From the NCBI RefSeq assembly GCF_011683915.1, contig NZ_JAAQPH010000009.1, positions 171,146 to 235,145 of the forward strand: a DNA stretch of 64,000 bases, given 5' to 3'. A model generated the notes under the pieces. It ran no database searches. It saw nothing but the letters and a program-made list of their open reading frames with translations, and was not told the DNA's origin. The position numbers and the translations under genes are program-made. Below are positions 55,905 through 63,380 of the stretch, one piece after another. Position 1 is the first letter of the stretch; every line of letters begins with the position of its first letter. This DNA comes from Pelagibius litoralis. GTDB taxonomy: Bacteria > Pseudomonadota > Alphaproteobacteria > Kiloniellales > Kiloniellaceae.

Positions 55905-56243
55905 ATGCGCAAGACAGCGATGAAGACAGTAATCGGCGCCCTGGTTGTTGCCGGTTTCGCCGGAAGCGGCGCGGCTTTCGCGAATATCACAGACGACAGG
56001 TTCGAGCAGAAGACCCAGGAGCGCTTGGCCGAACTCGACATCGCCGAGAGCGATGTGAAATCGATCCGCCAGGTACTGCTGCGCCGCAAGAACGACCGTG
56101 GACCGGATATCCGCGGCGCCGAAAGCTGGGTGCGCCTGAATGCCTGCGATGGTTATCTGGTGATCCAGATGAACCGTGCGGCCTTCGTCAAGCAGACCTA
56201 TACAACCGGCAACTGCGCAGTGCCCGGCGTATCCAGCTTCTGA
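55905..56243 (+). CDS. Small secreted protein, family member 3
   Basis: A 112-residue paralogue with signal peptide (residues about 6-26, cut near AFA). It keeps WVRLNACDGYLVIQMNR and YTTGNCAV, but lacks cysteine 1 (DDRFEQ) and cysteine 3 (AAFVKQ), the two that pair by position in its relatives, and keeps cysteines 2 and 4. A hairpin covers its ribosome-binding site. Shares SDVKSIR with members 1 and 4. Confidence 0.83.
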   Translation: MRKTAMKTVIGALVVAGFAGSGAAFANITDDRFEQKTQERLAELDIAESDVKSIRQVLLRRKNDRGPDIRGAESWVRLNACDGYLVIQMNRAAFVKQTYTTGNCAVPGVSSF

Positions 56244-56396
56244 CCGGCAGCGGTTTCCGGCGGGTCTTTCCCCCGCCGGAGCCCAGGCAGCCATCATCGA
56301 CCTCTGCGATCTTTGCATGGCAGGGCAGCGGCCCTTGGCATGGTGTTGATGCAACCTATCTTCGAAACCTGGGTAACACCATTTCGGAGTACCGCA

Positions 56397-56732
56397 ATGC
56401 CCCTGCGCCTCTTTGCCCTGCTTGGCTTTCTCAGCCTCCCTTTTGGAACAGTCCTGATGGCCGCGTCCGAACCGGCCTCCGCCGCGCTGCGCTGCGAGGC
56501 GCAAATCAACGAAGCCCTGGCCAATATGTCGATTCCGCAAAGCGATGTGAAATCGATCAAAGTCGCGCGTCAGGGAAAAGGCGCAAAATCGGCGACGAAC
56601 TATAGCTGGGACGCCTGGGTCAGGCTGAATTCCTGCAACGGGTATGTAATGGTTCACATGACCCGGACCTGCCACGTGCAGCAGGTCTATACCACCGGCG
56701 ACTGCAAGGTCGACGGCATGCCGCGCTATTAG
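56397..56732 (+). CDS. Small secreted protein, family member 4
   Basis: A 111-residue paralogue. ATG 56397 is chosen because GGAG lies upstream and a signal peptide follows (MPLRLFALLGFLSLPFG, cut near AAL); the frame opens at 56313. All four cysteines are present (RCEAQ, NSCNG, TCHVQQ, GDCKV), as are AWVRLNSCNG and VYTTGDC. Last of the tandem set. The signature SDVKSIK is shared with members 1 and 3. Confidence 0.82.
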   Translation: MPLRLFALLGFLSLPFGTVLMAASEPASAALRCEAQINEALANMSIPQSDVKSIKVARQGKGAKSATNYSWDAWVRLNSCNGYVMVHMTRTCHVQQVYTTGDCKVDGMPRY

Positions 56733-56904
56733 AGCATCCTGCGATGGCTTGACGCGTTGGAACCCACGACCTTGCCTAACTGATTGAGTTTCGCCCCTTC
56801 CAAGCAGAACGCGGCGTCGGAAAGCCTGAAAACACGGCCGACCGGCGCCGTTGCCGCTTGCAGGCCACCCGCCTCATCGCGCGGCGTCATGCCGCATCTT
56901 ATAT

Positions 56905-56923
56905 GATATTGATTATCAATCGC
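56905..56923. promoter_or_regulatory. Fur-box-like site upstream of the cupredoxin gene
   Basis: A 19-bp site that matches the Fur palindrome GATAATGATAATCATTATC at about 13 positions; GATATTGATTATCAATC is the strongest part. It lies 58 bases before ATG 56981 in AT-rich DNA. Iron control of the cupredoxin is possible; a related regulator such as Irr cannot be excluded. Confidence 0.45.
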
Positions 56924-56980
56924 AAAATATCTACTCTACCGGCGACATTCAATCAGCCCCCGACTTATGGCCATTTTGAA

Positions 56981-57550
56981 ATGCGTGTCGTTTTCTTCGT
57001 TATGCTGATGACGGCCTTGATGCTGTCGGCAGACCCGGCAAAGGCCGGCCAAACGGTTCGGATCGATCAGATCACCGATACCAGCGCAACCGCCGCCTCA
57101 GGCATGTTCCGCTTCTCGCCCAACCTCATCTGGATCGAAGCCGGGGAAAGCGTCACCTTTCTCAATTCAAGATCGCACCACACGGTTCACTCCGTTCCCG
57201 CGTTATGGCCGGAAGCGGTTGCGCCGGTTGCGATAGCCCACAAACCGGAAGCAATCGTGCGCTTTGATCAGGAAGGTTTCTACGGCTTCACCTGCCGGCG
57301 CCACGGGCAATACGGCATGGTGATGCTGGTGATCGTCGGCGCACCGGAGGACCGGAAGACCTTTACGCAAAAGATCGAAAGCATGCGGGCATCGAAACGG
57401 GAGAAGACCGCGTTCAACACCTTAATTCAACGATCGCTCGCAGGCCCCCCCCCATCGAATAGGCAATCCAGATACGGTAAGCCCTCTAAGGGGACCGGGC
57501 TGAGCCGGCCCCCTTCTCCGATGCAAGAAAACAGACTGTCGGCCTACTGA
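56981..57550 (+). CDS. Pseudoazurin-like cupredoxin
   Basis: A 189-residue exported type 1 copper protein. Signal peptide about residues 1-22 (cut at AKA). The copper ligands are His67 (HTVHS region), Cys105, His108 and Met113 in CRRHGQYGM, the CxxHxxxxM spacing of pseudoazurins. A C-terminal ~65-residue extension is polar and proline-rich and may be disordered. Such proteins carry electrons in the periplasm, for example to nitrite or nitrous oxide reductases, none of which is near. ATG 56981 has no clear ribosome-binding site. It is convergent with the next gene, overlapping by 7 bases. Confidence 0.86.
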   Translation: MRVVFFVMLMTALMLSADPAKAGQTVRIDQITDTSATAASGMFRFSPNLIWIEAGESVTFLNSRSHHTVHSVPALWPEAVAPVAIAHKPEAIVRFDQEGFYGFTCRRHGQYGMVMLVIVGAPEDRKTFTQKIESMRASKREKTAFNTLIQRSLAGPPPSNRQSRYGKPSKGTGLSRPPSPMQENRLSAY

Positions 57551-58635
57551 ACGCCGAGCGCCTTTACGGTTTCGATGGTGAGCTGGCCGCTGCTCATGTT
57601 GTTGGCCTGTTGGAAGGCATTGACCGCCGACATGGTCTGCGGGCCAAGCACGCCGTCAACCGGACCGGGGCTGTAGCCCTTGGTCGCCAGGGCCGATTGA
57701 ATCCTGGTTACCACACCCGGCGTGGTGTTGGTCTCGCAGAGGATCGGCCGCCATTCCATGCGCCCGTCATCCACCTTCTCGGTCACCGAGACGCTCTGAT
57801 AGCGTGCCGGGATCGCCATACGCTTTTCCTGGGACGGCTCCAGCAGTTTGCGAACCTGCACGCTGCTGTATTCGGCCGGCACCTTCACCGACTGGGTGCG
57901 TGCGGGTTGGTCGATCACGGTCTTGGTAATCGTCCTGTATTCCGCCGGCACCGAAATCTTGCGCGTTGTCGCCGGTGACTTCAGCACCTGTTTGGAGACG
58001 GTCCGGTATTCCGCCGGGATCTCGACCAGGCACATGATCTCGCCGGTCGCCTCGTCTATGCGCTCGATCGGTCCGCGTCCCTTTTTCCAGGTCGTGTAAG
58101 CGGGTTTCACCAGCATACGTTCGCTCTGGGTCCCGTAGACGGCGGGAACGGTTTCGATCTTATCGTAGGCCTCGCGCACGAGGATGCGCTCTTCCACCGT
58201 TTTGAAGGTCGCCGGAATCACCTCGACCCGCTCACTCTCCTCCTTGATCAGCACCGTCTCGTTGACCATGCCGTAGCGTGCCGGAATCACCTCGATCTTC
58301 TCCGAAGCCTCGGCCTCGACAACCTCCTCCGTCAAGGTTCGGTACGTCGGGGGCACGAAGACGCGGGCATAGCACTCACCCGCCTTTGCCTGCGGCGGCA
58401 GCAGCATATCCTCCTGTGGTGTCGCCGCGGTCTGCTGCAGAACGGACTCCTGGTCCTTCAGGGCCGCGATCTGCTGTTCAAGATCGCTGTTCTCCGCCCT
58501 GACATCGCTGAGCTGCTGCTCAAGGTCGGAGATCTTGGGGGTCTCGGAGACCTGGGGGTCACTACTGGCACAGGCAGCAAGGCTGAGGGCCAGCATTGAA
58601 GCCGCTGTCGTTTGAAATACTCGGATAGGGCGCAT
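57544..58635 (-). CDS. Lipoprotein with PxxY-type repeats and a peptidoglycan-binding domain
   Basis: A 363-residue lipoprotein with the lipobox LSLAAC (Cys22). A coiled-coil segment (about 35-70, SDLEQQLSDVRAENSDLEQQ) is followed by six or seven ~24-residue repeats of the type V(I/V)PA.Y..V.E.(V/I)L.....  (about 95-300), including PARYGMV, PATFKTV, PAVYGTQ, PAEYRTV, PAEYRTI, PAEYSSV and PARYQSV. A PG_binding_1-like domain (about 305-360: RIQSALATKGYSPGPVDGVLGPQT) ends it. It should anchor in the outer membrane and touch peptidoglycan. I know no name for the repeat. Confidence 0.85.
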   Translation of the reverse strand: MRPIRVFQTTAASMLALSLAACASSDPQVSETPKISDLEQQLSDVRAENSDLEQQIAALKDQESVLQQTAATPQEDMLLPPQAKAGECYARVFVPPTYRTLTEEVVEAEASEKIEVIPARYGMVNETVLIKEESERVEVIPATFKTVEERILVREAYDKIETVPAVYGTQSERMLVKPAYTTWKKGRGPIERIDEATGEIMCLVEIPAEYRTVSKQVLKSPATTRKISVPAEYRTITKTVIDQPARTQSVKVPAEYSSVQVRKLLEPSQEKRMAIPARYQSVSVTEKVDDGRMEWRPILCETNTTPGVVTRIQSALATKGYSPGPVDGVLGPQTMSAVNAFQQANNMSSGQLTIETVKALGVQ

Positions 58636-59010
58636 TTTCCATTCCCTTCGATTGTTGATTCATTATCAAACATCGATGGCCCCATCCCCGGATACACAAC
58701 CACGCCTTCTCTCTCCGTCTCGGCCCGCTTTCCGCCGCAAATCCCAGATATCGACGGATAGAAACCAAAACCTGAAGGACGCGCGAGCCCCATTACTGTC
58801 CCGACCAAAGGGGGGCTCAAGCAAACTATCGGCCCTCAATCATAAAGTGAAAAGGGGCAAATAAATGAAATGCGTAGTTTTTTGATTTAGAAGGTGCTTC
58901 ATTGCGCCCAGCAGATGAGCTGTAACCCGGTTGTCCCGAAACCACCACAACGCGATCAAAGCCGAGGAATTCAGGCCGGTTCGCGCCTCTTTACCCCACG
59001 ATTGCGCGGC
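58636..59010. other. 375-base gene-free region
   Basis: Nothing coding is recognised here. It includes the promoter region of the lipoprotein (GATTGTTGATTCATTATCAAAC, not a clear box) and a run of AAAGTGAAAAGGGGC-like A/G-rich sequence around 58850. Confidence 0.5.
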
Positions 59011-59640
59011 TTAGTTCGGGACCAGGGCCCCCGGCTCGCCGACGTTGAGGACGCGGCGGATCTCGTCGGTCTTGAAGCCGAGCGCCATGGGGCGAACGGC
59101 GCCGGGCAGGATCACGACGTCATAAAGTTCCTCGACCACGCCGTCGATACGCAACCAGTGGACGATATCGCCGCTCTTCAGATCGATCACCATCAGACCG
59201 CAGCGCGCGTCGCTGTCGGCCTTGGCCAGGTTGTCGTCCAGCGCCAGGCCGCTGAAGGTGCGGTTTCCGCGCGGCCGCGACAGGCCGACCACGGCAAAGT
59301 TGCCGATGAAGCTCAGCCCGCGCAGATAGCCGGGGCAGAAGGCCACCCGCTCGAAATTCCCCTTCTCGGGATCGACATAGCCGAAATACCCGGTCCCTGA
59401 ATCCAGCAACCAGAGCCGCCCGTTGTGCAGGCGCGGCGAGTGGGGCATCGAAAGGCCGGCGACGACGATCTCGCCCGAGGCCACATCGATCACGCAGCCG
59501 CCGTCGCCGCGGCGGTCACGCCAACCGTCGGCGACGTCGGACTGGCTGACCGCCGTCACATAGCGGGCCCGCCCCTCTTGCATCGCCAAGCCATTCAGAT
59601 GGCAGCGGTCCTCCGCCGCCAGCTTGCTGAGAAAGGGCGA
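59011..59640 (-). pseudogene. 5'-truncated TIGR03032 family gene
   Basis: The in-frame match to the TIGR03032 family (beta-propeller-like proteins of about 330-370 residues) covers only its C-terminal ~210 residues. It starts at about SPFLSKLAAEDRCHLNGLAM, immediately after an in-frame TAA, and ends EIRRVLNVGEPG. An ATG at 59589 gives a 192-residue frame (DVADGWRDRRGDGG, GLSMPHSPRLHNGRLWLL, FCPGYLRGLSF). No upstream half was found. It is a decayed or deleted gene. Confidence 0.8.
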
Positions 59641-59742
59641 TTGTTTTTCTTATAATTCTCATTACCTTAGAGCAGTAATGTGCCCTGGGGAGATACGTGA
59701 CACATAGTGCAGCAAAGAGTCATATCGCCAGGGATTCCGCCC

Positions 59743-61566
59743 CTACTCGACGGTGACGGCCTTGGCGAGGTTGCGGGGCTGATCGACGTCGGTGCCCTTT
59801 AGGACGGCGGTGTGGTAGGCCAGCAACTGCATCGGCAGGGTGTAGAGCAACGGCGCCACAAAGGGATCAACCGGGGGTAACTCTATCACATGGGCGGCCT
59901 CATCGCCGGCCCGGGCTATTCCTTCGGCATCGGAGATCAGGATCACCTTGCCGCCCCGGGCAATCACCTCCTGCACGTTGGCCGCCGTCTTTTCGAACAG
60001 CGGCCCGGCCGGCGCGCAGACGACGATGGGAACGTCTTCGTCGATCAACGCGATGGGCCCATGCTTCATCTCACCGGCGGCATAGCCCTCGGCATGGATG
60101 TAGCTGATCTCTTTCAGCTTCAAGGCGCCTTCCAGGGCGATAGGGTAAAGCGATCCCCGCCCCAGGTAGAGAACGTCGCGCGCCTCCATCATATCGGCGG
60201 CGATCATGCGGATCGTCGTGTCATGGTTCAGGACCTCCGCCACCCTTGCCGGCACCTCCAGAAGCGCCTGGGACAGCGCCGCTTCGCGGGCCGCATCGAT
60301 GCTGCCTCTTGCGCGCGCCGTAGCCAGCGCCAGACAGGCGAGCACCGTCAACTGGGTGGTGAAGGCCTTGGTCGAGGCGACACCGATTTCCGGCCCGGCC
60401 AAGGTCTGCAGCACGGCGTCGGACTCCCGGGCGATGGCACTTTCCGGCACGTTCACCAGGGACAGGATGGTCTGCCCGCAGCGCTTTGCGTAGCGCAACG
60501 CCTCCAGGGTGTCGATGGTCTCGCCCGATTGCGAGACAAAGAGCCCGAGGCCGCTTTCCGGCATCGGCGCCTCGCGATAGCGAAACTCCGAGGCGATATC
60601 CACTTCGACGGGTTGGCGGGCGATCTGTTCGAACCAGTACTTCGCGATCAGGCCGGCGAAGTAGGCGGTGCCGCAGGCCGATATCGTTATCCGCGAGATG
60701 GCGGAAAAATCGATGCCGAGGTCGGGCAGTTGAACCGTTCCACTCAGCGGATCGAGAAAGGAATGCAGACTGTCGCCGATCACCGCCGGCTGCTCGAAGA
60801 TCTCCTTCTGCATGAAGTGGCGGTACTCGCCCTTGCCGATCATCGCCCCGGAGAACGCCGTCTGCTTGACCTCCCGCTCTACCGGTCGATCCTCGGCATC
60901 GTGCACCAGGGCCGCTTCCTTGGTCAGTTCGACCCAGTCGCCCTCTTCCAGATAGCAGATACGGTTGGTCAGCGGCGCCAGCGCCAGGGCGTCGGAGCCG
61001 AGAAACATCTCCCCCTCGCCATAGCCTACCGCCAGGGGGGAGCCGCGGCGCGCGCCGATCATCAGGTCATGGCGCCCGGCGAAGACGAACGCCAGGGCGA
61101 ACGCCCCTTCCAGGCGCTTCAGGGTAGCGGCCACGGCTTCCTGTGGGCTCATCTGCTTTTCCAGATAGTCGCGCACCAGATGGACGACGACTTCGGAGTC
61201 GGTCTCGGTTTCAAAGCTGTGGCCGGCCGCCGCCAGTTCGCTGCGCAGCTCCTTGAAGTTCTCGATGATGCCGTTGTGAACCACGGCAACCCGCTCGTTG
61301 GCATGGGGGTGGGCATTGATCTCGCTGGGCCGGCCGTGGGTCGCCCAGCGGGTATGACCGATACCGATGGTGCCATCGACCGGCTGGCGCTCCAGCAGCT
61401 CCGACAGGTTCACCAGCTTGCCCTCGGCACGGCGGCGATCGATGGAGCCGTTGGTCAGTGTAGCGATCCCGGCGGAATCATAGCCGCGATATTCCAGGCG
61501 CTTCAGTCCGTCGACCAGCAACGGGGCGACCGGTGCCAGGCCGATGATGCCGATGATGCCGCACAT
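59743..61566 (-). CDS. glmS: Glutamine-fructose-6-phosphate aminotransferase
   Basis: Makes glucosamine 6-phosphate from fructose 6-phosphate and glutamine, the first step to UDP-GlcNAc. The 607-residue protein has the nucleophile Cys2 (MCGIIGIIG), a glutamine amidotransferase domain to about 240 and two SIS domains (SQSGETIDTLEAL and SLYPIALEGALKLKEISYIHAE). The upstream glmU (76 bases away, same strand) makes the downstream sugar nucleotide, so this is a pathway operon. Confidence 0.97.
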   Translation of the reverse strand: MCGIIGIIGLAPVAPLLVDGLKRLEYRGYDSAGIATLTNGSIDRRRAEGKLVNLSELLERQPVDGTIGIGHTRWATHGRPSEINAHPHANERVAVVHNGIIENFKELRSELAAAGHSFETETDSEVVVHLVRDYLEKQMSPQEAVAATLKRLEGAFALAFVFAGRHDLMIGARRGSPLAVGYGEGEMFLGSDALALAPLTNRICYLEEGDWVELTKEAALVHDAEDRPVEREVKQTAFSGAMIGKGEYRHFMQKEIFEQPAVIGDSLHSFLDPLSGTVQLPDLGIDFSAISRITISACGTAYFAGLIAKYWFEQIARQPVEVDIASEFRYREAPMPESGLGLFVSQSGETIDTLEALRYAKRCGQTILSLVNVPESAIARESDAVLQTLAGPEIGVASTKAFTTQLTVLACLALATARARGSIDAAREAALSQALLEVPARVAEVLNHDTTIRMIAADMMEARDVLYLGRGSLYPIALEGALKLKEISYIHAEGYAAGEMKHGPIALIDEDVPIVVCAPAGPLFEKTAANVQEVIARGGKVILISDAEGIARAGDEAAHVIELPPVDPFVAPLLYTLPMQLLAYHTAVLKGTDVDQPRNLAKAVTVE

Positions 61567-61642
61567 GCTTCAGTGATCCTCTTGCTTTCCAACCGCCGGT
61601 TCGACGCAGAACCAGCGGTTCGGGGAATTGGGGGTTTGGGCC

Positions 61643-63019
61643 TCAGCCCTGATGACCGTCTTTCTCGGCCTTCTTGGCTTTCTGCTCTGCCCGATAGCTG
61701 GCCGCCCGGCCTTCTCGGTTCTGTTGCTCGCCGCGCGCCACCGCCAGGGCGTCTGATGGCACATCGCGGGTGATGGTGCTGCCGGCCCCGACCAGCGCCC
61801 CCGGCCCTACATCGACCGGGGCAACCAGTGCGGTGTTGGAGCCGATGAAGGCACCGGCGCCGATGGTTGTGCGATGCTTGGCAAAGCCGTCGTAATTACA
61901 GGTGATCGTACCGGCACCGATGTTGGCTGCCGCGCCGACGCTGGCATCGCCGATGTAACTCAGATGGTTCGCCTTGGCGCCTGCCCCAAGCTCGGCGTTC
62001 TTTATCTCCACGAAGTTGCCGACATGGACCTTCTCACCAAGACGGGCGCCCGGGCGCAGGCGTGCGAAGGGTCCCAGGATTGCGTCATCGGAAACCTTTG
62101 CCCCTTCCAAATGGCAGAAACTTCGAATCTCGACGCGGTCGCCGACCGTAACGCCGGGTCCAAAGAAAACCGAGGGATGTACGGTGACATCGCGCCCCAG
62201 CATGGTATCGGCGGAGAACCAGACACTTGCCGGATCGATCAAGGTAACGCCAGCATCCATGGCCCGGCGGCGCAGGCGATCCTGCATGACGCCCTCAACC
62301 AGTGCCAGGTCGGCCCGCGAATTCACGCCGAGCACTTCTTCGGCGGGGCACTCGACAACGCCCGCCGGGCGCCCCTCATGATGGGCCAGGCCGAAAATGT
62401 CGGTCAGGTAGTACTCGCCCTGGGCGTTATCGCTGCCGAGCCGCTCGATCAAATCGAAAAGGCGTCGCCCGGAGCCGATGACGATACCGGCATTGCAGAG
62501 ATCGATCTGGCGTTGGGCGGAGTCGGCATCGGCAAACTCAACGATCTTCTCGACCCGGCCGGCGTCGTCCAGGATCACGCGGCCATAGTGGGCCGGATCA
62601 GCGGGCCGGAAAGCCAGGCCGACGATCTCCGGCGCGCCCGGCGCAGCCCTGGCCTCCACCATCCGGCTCAGCGTCTCCGCCGTGAGCAGGGGCGTGTCGC
62701 CAAAAACCACCAATACCTCGGTCTCGACGATGCTGAGCAGAGGCTGCAAGGCCTCGCGCGCCGCCGCCACGGCATGGCCGGTACCCAGCGGTTTGTTCTG
62801 CACAGCACAGCGGCTCGGCGCCACGGCGGCCTCGACATCGGCCATGCCCGGGGCGATCACCACCACCGTCTCTTCCGGGGAAAGCGTGGCGACACAGGAC
62901 TGCACGTGCCGGAGCATCGGCCTTCCGGCGACCGGGTGCAGCACCTTCGGCAGGTCGGACTTCATGCGGCTGCCTTTGCCGGCAGCCAGGATTACGACGG
63001 CGAGTTTGCGATCTGACAT
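61643..63019 (-). CDS. glmU: Bifunctional GlmU (N-acetylglucosamine-1-P uridyltransferase / glucosamine-1-P acetyltransferase)
   Basis: Acetylates glucosamine 1-phosphate and adds UMP to give UDP-GlcNAc for the cell wall. The 458-residue protein has the nucleotidyltransferase start LAAGKGSRMKS (about 10-20) and a C-terminal left-handed beta-helix acetyltransferase (about 250-440; many hexapeptide turns such as VGAAANIGAGTITCNYDG). ATG 63019 is preferred to TTG 63034. Operon with glmS. Confidence 0.96.
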   Translation of the reverse strand: MSDRKLAVVILAAGKGSRMKSDLPKVLHPVAGRPMLRHVQSCVATLSPEETVVVIAPGMADVEAAVAPSRCAVQNKPLGTGHAVAAAREALQPLLSIVETEVLVVFGDTPLLTAETLSRMVEARAAPGAPEIVGLAFRPADPAHYGRVILDDAGRVEKIVEFADADSAQRQIDLCNAGIVIGSGRRLFDLIERLGSDNAQGEYYLTDIFGLAHHEGRPAGVVECPAEEVLGVNSRADLALVEGVMQDRLRRRAMDAGVTLIDPASVWFSADTMLGRDVTVHPSVFFGPGVTVGDRVEIRSFCHLEGAKVSDDAILGPFARLRPGARLGEKVHVGNFVEIKNAELGAGAKANHLSYIGDASVGAAANIGAGTITCNYDGFAKHRTTIGAGAFIGSNTALVAPVDVGPGALVGAGSTITRDVPSDALAVARGEQQNREGRAASYRAEQKAKKAEKDGHQG

Positions 63020-63380
63020 AGTTGGATTCGACAAATCAAAAGGGCACTGAAGAAAGGCCGCGTGGATGTTGAGAGGACCAGGATCGTTTTACCAAACCCT
63101 TGTCGCTGAACCGGGCGGAGAATGCCACAGGCGAATTTTCCCCAGCAAATCAACAATTGTTGCCGCTTATTACAGTCTGTTGCCAAGTATGACAACCGGG
63201 CCGCTGCCATCACTTCGGAGAATGCGGGCCGGCGTCTCTGAGCATGGCCCACAGCCGAAACGGCTGGAGGCAGGTACCGCTGGCACCCGCCCCAAGCCCT
63301 GAATGACGGGAGGCGGGTACCGCTGGGTACCCGCCTCCGCCTACTACTTTGCACTCAATAAGCCGAAATCGCGTCAGTAG
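63020..63380. other. 361-base gap between glmU and the histone-like gene
   Basis: No gene is seen. A 78-codon plus-strand frame at 63066-63302 has no ribosome-binding site or conserved-looking sequence. The region contains repeated TTGTTGCC-like words near 63155-63185 and the hairpin described next. Confidence 0.55.
63309..63338 (-). terminator. Stem-loop downstream of the histone-like gene
   Basis: GGAGGCGGGTACC / GGTACCCGCCTCC, a perfect 13-bp stem with a 4-base loop, about 45 bases after the histone-like gene stop in its direction. No U-run follows; it could also protect the mRNA 3' end. Confidence 0.55.
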
